The position numbers and the translations under genes were made by a program. A stretch of 64,000 bases of DNA from UBA964 sp037444685 (lineage in GTDB: Bacteria > Pseudomonadota > Gammaproteobacteria > Steroidobacterales > Steroidobacteraceae), in contig JBBILX010000003.1 of NCBI GenBank assembly GCA_037444685.1, positions 62,001 to 126,000 on the forward strand, given 5' to 3'. The notes beneath the pieces were generated by a model, which saw only the letters and a list, made by a program, of their open reading frames with translations, was not told the DNA's origin and made no database searches. This document shows, piece by piece, positions 42,397 to 50,288 of the stretch; the first letter of the stretch is position 1, and every line of letters starts with the position of its first letter.

Positions 42397-44052
42397 ATGC
42401 GCCCCGCCCGGTACCTCGTCCACTTCGCGCTGGTGCTGATGGCCAGCGCGCTGCCGGTGGTGGCCACGGCGCACGCCGTGCTCATGGACTCCGCGCCGAA
42501 ATCGCGTGAGCAGCTCGATGAGTCGCCCAGGGAGGTGTCGGTCACGTTCAACGAGAGCGTCGGGCCGGTGTTCTTCCGCGTCTTGGACCAGGACGGGCGC
42601 GAAGTCGGAGCGCCCGGCGAGATCCGGCTCGAAGGACCGAAGATGGTCATGCCGCTCCGCGAGGCACTGCCCAACGGCACCTATGTCATGACGTACCGGG
42701 TGATCTCGGCCGACACGCATCCGGTCGGCGCGACGATCGTGTTCTCGGTCGGCGAGCCGATCGCGGAGGCGGGAGCGCTCGCGGCCGCGCAGGCGCAGGC
42801 GAAGTCGCCGTGGACCTGGGTTGTCGCAGCGAACCGCTGGGTGCTCTACGCGACGATGCTGATCGCGGCGGGCTCGGCACTGTTCCTGGCGCTGTTCAGC
42901 GTGCCGCCGGCGGTGGTCGCGGCGACGGTGGCGCTGGCCCGCGCTGCCGCGCTGGTCGCCGCCTTCGCGTACGTCGTCGCGCTCGGCGTCGGCGGCGCGG
43001 AGATGCAGCTTGCGGGCGCCGGGGCGCTCCTAGACGGCGCCGCCTGGTCGCGCGGCATGGCGAGCACGCTGCTGCCGAGCGCTGTCATCGGCGTGCCGGC
43101 GATGCTGCTGCTCTGGTGGGCGCTCGGTCGCAGTCGCGGGAAGCCGGCGTCCGGCGTGCTCACGGCAGGCGCCGCGCTCGCGATTGCGAGCTTCCTGGTG
43201 ACCGGGCACGCCGCGACGGCCGCGCCCGTCTGGCTGATGGCGACGATGGTCGGTGTGCACCTGCTCGCCACGGCTTTCTGGATGGGCGCCCTGTTTCCAC
43301 TGCAGCGTGCCACGACGGCGCTGGCCCCCATCGAGGCCGGCGCGCTGATGACGCGCTTCTCGCGCTTCGGCGTGCTGGCCGTCGCGGCGACGCTGCTCAG
43401 CGGCATCGTGATCTCCTGGGTGCAGCTTGGCGAACCGGCGAACATCCTCGGTAACGACTATGGCTCGAGTCTGATCCGCAAGCTCGTGATCGTCGCCCTC
43501 GTGATCGGCATCGCGCTGTACAACAAGTTCCGACTGACGCCCGCGCTCGAGCGTGGCGAGCCCGGGTCGCCGGCCCGGATCCGTCGCTCGATCCGCATCG
43601 AGTATGCGCTCTACGTGCTCGTGGTCGGCGCAGCCATGTCCCTGACTCTGCCGACTCCGCCGCGTGCGACGGCCGCACAGGCCGGCGCGGCTGCCACGAT
43701 GGGCGGCATGGCGATGGCCGGCGAGGGGTTCAAGACGACTGTGCAGTCGGCCGAGGGTTACAGCGTCGAGGTCGATCTCTCGCCGGCGCGTCCCGGCGAG
43801 AACATGCTGATGGCCACCGTGCGTGATCAGGCCGGCACGGTGGTCACCGAAATGGTCGCGCTCGAGGTCGTGATCGCGCTCGAGGCGGCAGGCATCAGCG
43901 ACGTGCGCATCAAGGGCGAGAACGTCGGCAACGGCATGTGGCACGCGATGATCCAGGAGATGCTGATTCCGGGCGAGTGGACGATGTCGTTGGAGGCCTA
44001 CGTGACCGACTTCGACAAGATCACGTTCACGACGCCCGTGACGATCCGGTAG
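42397..44052 (+). CDS. CopC-CopD fusion with C-terminal FixH/YtkA-like domain
   Basis: A 551-residue copper protein in three parts. Residues 1-26 are a signal peptide ending so that His26 becomes the mature N-terminus; residues 26-125 form a CopC domain with the second copper site in SADTHPVGATIVFSV; residues 135-430 form the CopD membrane domain with eight helices (for example NRWVLYATMLIAAGSALFLAL and HLLATAFWMGALFPLQ); residues 440-551 are a FixH/YtkA-like beta domain (GYSVEVDLSPARPGENMLMATVRDQ, ending PVTIR). CopCD proteins bring copper across or hold it in the periplasm. Starts seven bases after the DUF1775 gene; the start leader is typical of CopC. Confidence 0.92.
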   Translation: MRPARYLVHFALVLMASALPVVATAHAVLMDSAPKSREQLDESPREVSVTFNESVGPVFFRVLDQDGREVGAPGEIRLEGPKMVMPLREALPNGTYVMTYRVISADTHPVGATIVFSVGEPIAEAGALAAAQAQAKSPWTWVVAANRWVLYATMLIAAGSALFLALFSVPPAVVAATVALARAAALVAAFAYVVALGVGGAEMQLAGAGALLDGAAWSRGMASTLLPSAVIGVPAMLLLWWALGRSRGKPASGVLTAGAALAIASFLVTGHAATAAPVWLMATMVGVHLLATAFWMGALFPLQRATTALAPIEAGALMTRFSRFGVLAVAATLLSGIVISWVQLGEPANILGNDYGSSLIRKLVIVALVIGIALYNKFRLTPALERGEPGSPARIRRSIRIEYALYVLVVGAAMSLTLPTPPRATAAQAGAAATMGGMAMAGEGFKTTVQSAEGYSVEVDLSPARPGENMLMATVRDQAGTVVTEMVALEVVIALEAAGISDVRIKGENVGNGMWHAMIQEMLIPGEWTMSLEAYVTDFDKITFTTPVTIR

Positions 44053-44067
44053 ACCGGGGAGGAGAGG

Positions 44068-45492
44068 ATGGGAAGGAACCTGTCGGCGCGCCTTGCGTTT
44101 CTCGCGGTGTGTCTCGTGACCGTCATGGCCAGCCTGTCGGGTTGCGCCGCGTTGGCGATCCGCGCACAGCAGGACGTGATGGCCATGTTCGCGGAGCGCG
44201 AGCTCGGCGTGCCCGTGCGCTGGAACTCGAACCGCGAGCGCCGCGCGGCGGCCGAGGCCGAGGTGGAACGGCTGCTGGCCGGTCCGCTCGCCGCCGACGA
44301 CGCGGTGCGCATCGCCCTGGGCTACAGCCCCAAGCTGCAAGCGATGCTCGCCGCGCAGGCGCAGGCCGTCGCCGAGGCGGTGCAGACCGGGCGGCCGCCG
44401 AACCCGCTGCTGAGCTACGAGCGCGTCAAAGGCGAGGTCGTGGAGATCGATCGCAAGCTCGCGCTGTCGGTGCTGGACCTTCTGCTGTGGCCGACGCGCG
44501 CCTCGCTGTCGTCGACTCAGCGACGACAGATCGCTTTCCGCGGCAGCGCCGAGGTGCTCGAAGTCGCGACGGCGACGCGCTCCGCCTGGATCGAGGCGGT
44601 GGCGGCGGCGCAGTCGGCCGCATACGCGGCACAGGTGCTCGAAGCCGCCGAGGCCGGCGCGGAGCTCGCGCGCCGCATGAAGCAGGTCGGCAACTACTCG
44701 AGGATCGAGGAGGCGCGAGAGGAACTGTTCCTGGCCGACGCGCGGGCTGAACTCGCGCGCGCGCGGTTCGAGTCGCAGCAGAAGCGCGAGCAGCTCGTGC
44801 GCCTGCTCGGCCTGCGCGCCGAACTCGCCGCAAAGCTGACGCTGCCGGAGCGACTGCCTGACCTGCCGGCCGCGCCGCTGCCACCGGAGCAGATGGCGCG
44901 GCGCGCCTTCGACGAGCGGCTCGACGTTGCGCTCGCGCGTGCCGACCTCGACGCGACGGCGCGCGAGCTCGGCCTGAGGCGCGTCACCGGCACGGTCGAC
45001 GTGTTCGAGGCCGCTGCGGTGCGCAAGACGGCCCCAGGAGAACGCGAGACCGGCTGGGAGGCCGACCTGCGTCTGCCGGTGTTCGACTTCGGCGATGCCC
45101 GGCGATCCGCTGCCCGCGCGCGCTACCTGGCCTCGCTCGAGCGCACGGCACTCGTGGTCGTGGAAGCGCAGTCGCTGCTGCGCGAGAGCCATGCCACCTA
45201 TGCGACGGCATGGCAGATCGCCGCCAACTATCGCGACGAAGTCCTGCCGCTGCGGCGCGCTGTCGCCGAGCAGAACCTGCTGCTCTACAACGGCATGCTG
45301 ATCAGCGTGTTCGAACTGCTCGCCGACGCACGCGAGCAGATTTCCGCGGTACGCCAGGCGATTGCCGCACAGCGCGACTTCTGGCTCGCCGAGACGGCGC
45401 TGCGCGCGACGGCGATCGGTCTGCCGCAGGCCGCGCCGACTCTGACGACACCAGGACCGGTGGCTGGCGCGGCCGCGCCCGCGGGTCATTGA
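44068..45492 (+). CDS. TolC-family outer-membrane lipoprotein in the copper cluster
   Basis: A 474-residue outer-membrane efflux-type protein. The signal peptide ends in a lipobox (MASLSGCAA, lipidated Cys at about residue 28). Two OEP-type repeats follow: ADDAVRIALGYSPKLQAMLAAQAQAVAEAVQTGRPPNPLLSY and later RLPVFDFGDARRSAARARYLASLERTAL, with long helices for the periplasmic barrel. A GGGAGGAGAGG ribosome site precedes ATG. No RND pump or adaptor sits in this operon, so either it works with the ABC exporter or with a pump encoded elsewhere. Such genes commonly precede multicopper oxidases in copper operons. Confidence 0.88.
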   Translation: MGRNLSARLAFLAVCLVTVMASLSGCAALAIRAQQDVMAMFAERELGVPVRWNSNRERRAAAEAEVERLLAGPLAADDAVRIALGYSPKLQAMLAAQAQAVAEAVQTGRPPNPLLSYERVKGEVVEIDRKLALSVLDLLLWPTRASLSSTQRRQIAFRGSAEVLEVATATRSAWIEAVAAAQSAAYAAQVLEAAEAGAELARRMKQVGNYSRIEEAREELFLADARAELARARFESQQKREQLVRLLGLRAELAAKLTLPERLPDLPAAPLPPEQMARRAFDERLDVALARADLDATARELGLRRVTGTVDVFEAAAVRKTAPGERETGWEADLRLPVFDFGDARRSAARARYLASLERTALVVVEAQSLLRESHATYATAWQIAANYRDEVLPLRRAVAEQNLLLYNGMLISVFELLADAREQISAVRQAIAAQRDFWLAETALRATAIGLPQAAPTLTTPGPVAGAAAPAGH

Positions 45493-45508
45493 TTCCACGG
45501 AGAGGACC

Positions 45509-46885
45509 ATGACCACACGCAGAGGACTGCTCACGGGCGCCGCGTTGCTCGGCGCCGCCACTGTGGGTCGCGCGGCGCTCGCCGCGCTGCCGGAGCTGCA
45601 CAGTCGCGGCGACGCGAGTTCGGCGCCGCCCTTGCTGCCCAGCGCGGGGCGGCCATACCGTCCCGTCGTCACGCTGAACGGCTGGAGCCTGCCGTTCCGG
45701 ATGCGCAACGGCTGGAAGGAGTTCCACCTGGTCGCGGAGCCCGTGGAGCGCGAATTCGCGCCGGGCATGGTCGCGCGGCTATGGGGCTACAACGGCCAGT
45801 CACCGGGCCCGACGATCGAAGTCGTCGAGGGCGACCGCGTGCGCATCTTCGTGACCAACCGGCTGCCCGAGCACACGACGATCCACTGGCATGGCCAGCG
45901 GCTGCCGAATGGCATGGATGGCGTCGGCGGCCTGACCCAGCCGCACATCAAGCCGGGCAAGACTTTCGTCTACGAATTCGTCGCGCGTCGTGCCGGCACC
46001 TTCATGTACCACCCGCACGCCGACGAGATGGTACAGATGGCGATGGGCATGATGGGCTTCTGGGTCACCCACCCGCGCGACCCGAACCTCATGCGCGTCG
46101 ATCGCGACTTCTGCTTCCTGCTTGCCGCCTACGACGTCGTGCCGGGCAGCGGCACGCCGCGCATCAACACGATGACCGAGTTCAACCTCTGGACCTGGAA
46201 CAGCCGCGTGTTTCCTGGCATCGATCCGCTGGTCTGCCGGCGCGGCGATCGCGTGCGGGTGCGCATCGGCAACCTGACCATGACCAACCATCCTATCCAC
46301 CTGCACGGTCCCGAGTTCTACGTCACCGGCACCGACGGCGGCTGGACGCCACCCGGCTCGCGCTGGCCGGAGGTCACCGTCGACGTTGCGGTCGGCCAGA
46401 TGCGGGCGATCGAGTTCGACGCGGTTGATCCCGGCGACTGGGCGATCCACTGCCACAAGAGTCACCACACAATGGGGCCGATGGGTCACAGCGTGCCGAC
46501 AATGATCGGCGTGCCGCAGGACGATCTTGCCGATCGCATCGCCAACCTCATCCCGGGCTACATGGCGATGGGGAGCGCTGGCATGGCCGAAATGGGCAAG
46601 ATGCGCATGCCGCTGCCCGAGAATACCTTGCCGATGATGACGGGTCGCGGCCAGTTCGGCCCGCTCGAGATGGGTGGGATGTTCTCGGTCGTCAAGGTCC
46701 GCGAAGGGCTCGCGCGTGATGACTACCGCGATCCGGGACCCTATCGCCATCCTGCCGGTACGGTGGCCTACGAGTGGACCGGCGAGGAACCGGCCGTGCA
46801 GCGCGAGGCACCTGCGCGCACGACGGCACCGAAGGTCGAGCTCGACGTGCGCAAGCCCGGCGCGCACGATCAGCACAACCACTGA
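45509..46885 (+). CDS. Periplasmic multicopper oxidase (CopA/CueO-type)
   Basis: A 458-residue three-domain multicopper oxidase that would oxidise Cu(I) or other substrates using oxygen. The Tat-like leader begins TTRRGLLTGAALLGAA. Copper sites: TIHWHGQRLPNGMDGV (HxH), TFMYHPHADEM (HPH), HPIHLHGPEF (HxxHxH) and WAIHCHKSHHTMGPM, in which the type 1 ligands Cys, His and axial Met are seen. A Met-rich stretch (AMGSAGMAEMGKMRMPLPENTLPMM, which I give by its start and end) near residues 350-380 may bind Cu(I). It closes the copper cluster, 16 bases after the TolC-like gene, in the same strand and probably the same transcript. Confidence 0.93.
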   Translation: MTTRRGLLTGAALLGAATVGRAALAALPELHSRGDASSAPPLLPSAGRPYRPVVTLNGWSLPFRMRNGWKEFHLVAEPVEREFAPGMVARLWGYNGQSPGPTIEVVEGDRVRIFVTNRLPEHTTIHWHGQRLPNGMDGVGGLTQPHIKPGKTFVYEFVARRAGTFMYHPHADEMVQMAMGMMGFWVTHPRDPNLMRVDRDFCFLLAAYDVVPGSGTPRINTMTEFNLWTWNSRVFPGIDPLVCRRGDRVRVRIGNLTMTNHPIHLHGPEFYVTGTDGGWTPPGSRWPEVTVDVAVGQMRAIEFDAVDPGDWAIHCHKSHHTMGPMGHSVPTMIGVPQDDLADRIANLIPGYMAMGSAGMAEMGKMRMPLPENTLPMMTGRGQFGPLEMGGMFSVVKVREGLARDDYRDPGPYRHPAGTVAYEWTGEEPAVQREAPARTTAPKVELDVRKPGAHDQHNH

Positions 46886-46909
46886 CACGGCCAGATCCCC
46901 GGACAGCGG

Positions 46910-47593
46910 ATGTACGAGCTCTACATCGCCAACAGGAACTACTCCTCGTGGTCGCTGCGGCCCTGGGTGCTGATGCGCACGCTCGCGATTCCGTTCACCG
47001 AGCGGCTGATGCCGTTCTCCGAGGCCGGCAACTGGGAGGTCTTCCGCACGTTCTCGCCAACCGGCAAGGTGCCCTGCCTGCGCGATGGCGCGATCGCGGT
47101 CTGGGACTCGCTCGCGATCGCGGAGTACCTCGCCGAGCGGCACGCGGGCGTGTGGCCGGCAGATCCCATCACACGGGCCTGGGCGCGCTGTGCCGCGGCC
47201 GAGATGCACTCCGGCTTCGCCGTGCTCCGTGAGCGCTGCTCGATGACGGTCGGCCAGCGAGTGCGCTTGTACGAGGTGACGGCAGCACTGCAGAAGGATA
47301 TCGATCGCATCGACGAGCTCTGGTGCGAGGGCCTGCGGCGCTTCGGCGGTCCGTTTCTCGCCGGTGCGGAGTTCACTGCCGCCGATGCGTTCTATGCGCC
47401 GGTCGCGTATCGGGTCCGAACCTATTCGCTGCAGCTGTCGGCGCCGGCGCTCGCCTACTCCCAGCGGCTGCTGGCGCTGCCGGCGATGCGCGAGTGGGAG
47501 GAAGCCGCTCTGCGCGAGACCTGGCGTGAGCGAGCGCACGAAGAGGACGTCGCCCGTCACGGCGAGGTGATCGAGGACCTGCGGTCACGCTGA
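46910..47593 (+). CDS. Glutathione S-transferase family protein
   Basis: A 227-residue GST with thioredoxin-like N-terminal domain (MYELYIANRNYSSWSLRPWVLMRTL, where NYSSW supplies the Ser of the catalytic site, as in zeta/maleylacetoacetate-like or YibF-type GSTs), then GKVPCLRDGAIAVWDSLAIAEYLAERHAG with the conserved glutathione-binding residues, and a helical C-terminal domain. The substrate is unknown. It follows the multicopper oxidase after 24 bases and may be co-expressed. Its tail overlaps the broken ATPase gene. Confidence 0.92.
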   Translation: MYELYIANRNYSSWSLRPWVLMRTLAIPFTERLMPFSEAGNWEVFRTFSPTGKVPCLRDGAIAVWDSLAIAEYLAERHAGVWPADPITRAWARCAAAEMHSGFAVLRERCSMTVGQRVRLYEVTAALQKDIDRIDELWCEGLRRFGGPFLAGAEFTAADAFYAPVAYRVRTYSLQLSAPALAYSQRLLALPAMREWEEAALRETWRERAHEEDVARHGEVIEDLRSR

Positions 47594-49036
47594 GCCCAGT
47601 CGCAGCGCATTGCCGACCACCGAGACGGACGACAGCGTCATCGCAAGCGCGGCGATCATCGGCGAGAGCAGCAGACCGAGCGCCGGATACAGCGCTCCCG
47701 CCGCGATCGGCACGCCGAGCGCGTTGTAGGCGAGCGCGAAGCCGAGGTTCTCGCGCATGTTGCGCACCGTCGCCCGCGACAGCGCGTGCGCGCGGACGCC
47801 GCCACCCGTAACGGAATCGAACGCGGTGGCCTAGGCCACTGGCAGGCCCCGCTTACCGGCCGCCGCCACCATGGCCCGGGCGAGCGGATGCTCGCTCGCG
47901 GCCTCGGCGCCGGCAGCCAGCGCGAGAACGTCGCCGGCCGCGAACCCGTGCTGCGCGAGCACCTGCTCGAGCTGCGGCTTGCCCTCGGTCAGCGTGCCGG
48001 TCTTGTCGAGCACCAGGGTGTCGATCTCGCGGAGTTTCTCGATTGCCTCGGCATCGCGGAACAGCACGCCCGAATGCGCGGCCCGGCCGCTCGCGACCAT
48101 GATCGACATCGGGGTCGCGAGACCCAGTGCGCAGGGGCAGGCGATGATCAGCACCGCCAGTGCGTTGACGAGTCCGTAGACCCAGGACGGCTCCGGGCCC
48201 GCCAGTCCCCGGATCACGAAAGTGGCGACGGCGACCGCGAACACCGCGATCACGAACCAGCCGGCGACGCGGTCGGCCAGCCGCTGCAGCGGCGCGCGCG
48301 ACCGCTGCGCCTCGGCGACGAGCTGCACGATCTGCGCGAGCAGCGTGGCCTGGCTGACGCGCTCGGCGCGAATGAGCAGGGATCCCTGGCCGTTCAAGGT
48401 TCCCCCGACGACGTGATCGCCGCCGGCGCGGTCGACCGGCATCGACTCGTCGACCGCGCTCGAGCCTTCGAGCACCAGCGCGTCGACGGGGATCTTCTCC
48501 CCCGGACGTACGCGCAGGCGATCGCCGACGTGCACGTGCGCGAGCGCGCGCAGCTCGAGTATCTGGCCTAGCAGCGTCAGCGAGACGATGATCGCCGAGG
48601 CTTCGAAGTAGACGCCCACGGTTCCGTGGTGACGCATGTCCTGCGGGAACCAGGCCGGCGTGAGCAGCGCCGCCAGGCTGTACGCGTAGGCTGCGCCGAC
48701 GCCGATGCCGATGCCGATGCCGATCAGCGTCCACATGTTGGGGGTGCGCCGGCGCAGCGATTCGAGGCAGCGCCGGAAGAAGGGCAGGCCTGCCCACAGC
48801 ACCACGGGCGATGCCAGCAGGAACTCGAGCCACACGCGGACGCGAGGTTCGACGATCTGCAGCGCATCAGCGGACATCGCGAGCGCGAACACCGCGAGCG
48901 AGAGCGGCAGCGTCAGCCAGAAGCGCCTGCTGAAGTCGACGAGCTCGGGATTCGGTTCGCTCTGCGGCACGGGTAGCTCGGGCTCGAGAGCCATGCCGCA
49001 GATCGGGCAGTCCGCCGCGCGGCCGTGTCCAGGCAC
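47585..49036 (-). pseudogene. copA: Copper-exporting P-type ATPase, decayed (stop and deletions)
   Basis: Remnant of a P1B-type copper ATPase (intact about 700-800 residues). From 49036 it reads GHGRAADCPICGMALEP, part of an N-terminal metal-binding module, then helices, the CPC ion motif (IIACPCALGLATPM), the phosphorylation site DKTGTLTEG and SEHPLARAM. Three defects: the actuator TGE motif is absent (DESMPVDRAGGD, where families have DESMxTGEPMPV); a TAG stands in frame at 47831-47833 after RGLPVA; and, beyond FDSVTGGGVRA (about 47790), the rest of the N and P domains (including GDGxND) is missing before ALSRATVRNMRENLGFALAYN resumes. It cannot work as a pump. Copper export must come from elsewhere. 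Confidence 0.9.
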
Positions 49037-49372
49037 TGCTCGACGAGCGTCTCGAGACCGGCGCCGATCCGCTCGAGTTCGGCGATGCGCTACCGGATGT
49101 CGTCGAGCTTGCGCTGTGCATTGCGCCGGATGCTCGCGACGTCACGCCGCGAGCTCAGGGCGAGCAGCTCGCGGATCTCCTCCAGCGAGAGTCCCAGCGC
49201 CTAGGCGTGCCGGGTGGAAGCGCAGCCGGGCGACCTCGGGCTCGCGGTAGCGCCGATACCCGGAGGCGCTACGAACGACCGGCAGCAGCAGCCTGTGCCT
49301 CTCGTAGTAGCGAACGGGGTCGCTTGCGACGCCGGTGCGCCGCGCCAGTTCGCCGATGCCGATTTCCTGCAT
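49012..49372 (-). pseudogene. MerR-family copper regulator (CueR-like), decayed
   Basis: Remnant of a MerR-type regulator. The start is normal, MQEIGIGELARRTGVASDPVRYYER with the helix-turn-helix, up to YREPEVARLRF. A frameshift follows near 49205-49220; the original sequence continues in another frame as ALGLSLEEIRELLAL, where a TAG at 49201-49203 also interrupts it, then RRNAQRKLDDIR, a second TAG at 49090-49092, and RIAELERIGAGLETLVEQC. A CPGHGxxxDCPI metal-loop region can be read in the remaining frame and joins directly to the CPICGM of the ATPase, so the two genes are fused at the shared CPI motif. It cannot be functional. Confidence 0.85.
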
Positions 49373-49506
49373 GTGAGTTCCCCCTGCCGACGAGTGGCGC
49401 CAAGCCTAGACCGTGGAGTCTGGTCCAGAGTCAAGAGTCGGCGGTGAGACGAGCGTGCGCGGGCCGCGTGCTGCAGCGCAGCGGGCGTGCGCCTACACTG
49501 CGCGTC

Positions 49507-50025
49507 ATGGCGACCACGTTGGCGATTCTCGGTAACTCCCGCTCCGGCAAGTCGACGCTGGCGCAGGCCGTCGCGGCGCGCCTCGGAGCCGAGGTGCTGG
49601 ACCTGGATACCGTGGCCTGGCAGACGGGCGAAGTGGCGGTGCCGCCGGCCGCGGCCGCGGCACAGGCGGATCTCGAGGCATTCTGCGGGCGACGCGCCGC
49701 CCGGGTCGTGGAGGGCTGCTACGGCGACCTGATCGCCACCCTGCCGCACCGGGCGCCGCTGCTGGTCTTCCTCGAGCCGGGCGAAGCGGCCTGCATCGCG
49801 CATTGCCGCGATCGACCGTGGGAGCCGCACAATTACGCTTCGCGCGCGGAGCAGGACCAGCGTCTGGGATACCTCCTCGAGTGGGTCTCGGGTTACTGCA
49901 CGCGTGGCGACTCGATGTCGCTGCACGCGCACCGCGCGCTTTACGAAGGTTATCCGGGTCGCAAGTTCATGCTGCAGCGACCCGGGCAGTACCTCGAGGA
50001 TCTGGAACCATGGCTGCGCTCCTGA
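49507..50025 (+). CDS. P-loop adenylate-kinase-like ATPase
   Basis: A 172-residue P-loop protein. Walker A GNSRSGKST at residues 9-17, an LDLDTVAW strand that may hold a catalytic Asp, and a LIATLPHRAPLLVFLEPG segment are present, as in shikimate/adenylate-kinase-like proteins found in proteobacteria and described as AAA-family ATPases or FlaR-like. No nucleotide specificity can be read. It stands alone after the merR remnant, starting at an ATG after a short AT-poor leader; its 3' end overlaps the DHFR-like remnant. Confidence 0.82.
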   Translation: MATTLAILGNSRSGKSTLAQAVAARLGAEVLDLDTVAWQTGEVAVPPAAAAAQADLEAFCGRRAARVVEGCYGDLIATLPHRAPLLVFLEPGEAACIAHCRDRPWEPHNYASRAEQDQRLGYLLEWVSGYCTRGDSMSLHAHRALYEGYPGRKFMLQRPGQYLEDLEPWLRS

Positions 50026-50288
50026 CAGGCCCCCGCGTCTCCGTCTACATCGCCACGTCACTCGACGGGTTCATCGCTCGAAGCGATGGTGGCCTCGACT
50101 GGCTCGAGGCGCAGCCGCCGCCGCCGGGCGAGGACTTCGGCTATGCGGAGTTCTTCGCGACCGTCGACGCGCTCGTGATCGGACGCTTGCCGTCGGACCT
50201 CTCGCCGCGGCATCGTGAGACGCGTTCGTTCGCAAACGGCTATGTACAGAGTCGCTTTGCGCCGGGGCAGGAGTCGATTGCAGCATGA
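50010..50288 (+). pseudogene. Dihydrofolate-reductase-like (RibD C-terminal) protein, internal deletion
   Basis: A 92-residue reading frame with both ends of a RibD_C/DHFR-like protein (normally about 170-190 residues). Start: VSVYIATSLDGFIARSDGGLDWL and YAEFFATVDALVIGR; end: HRETRSFANGYVQSRFAPG, which is the family C-terminus. Between GR and LPSDLSPRH (about 50184-50196) some 70-80 residues carrying the rest of the NADPH site are absent, with no frame change. The stop overlaps the ATG of the next gene (ATGA). The short protein cannot bind cofactor normally, so I call it a remnant. Confidence 0.75.

Noticed and set aside
43030..45768. 912-codon minus-strand frame opposite the CopCD and TolC-like genes
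   Set aside because: Same reason: antisense of clear genes with no family similarity.
47831..49203. TAG codons inside the ATPase and MerR remnants as a recoded amber codon
   Set aside because: The MerR remnant also has a frameshift and the ATPase lacks whole motifs, so ordinary decay explains the stops; no other gene here needs TAG read-through.
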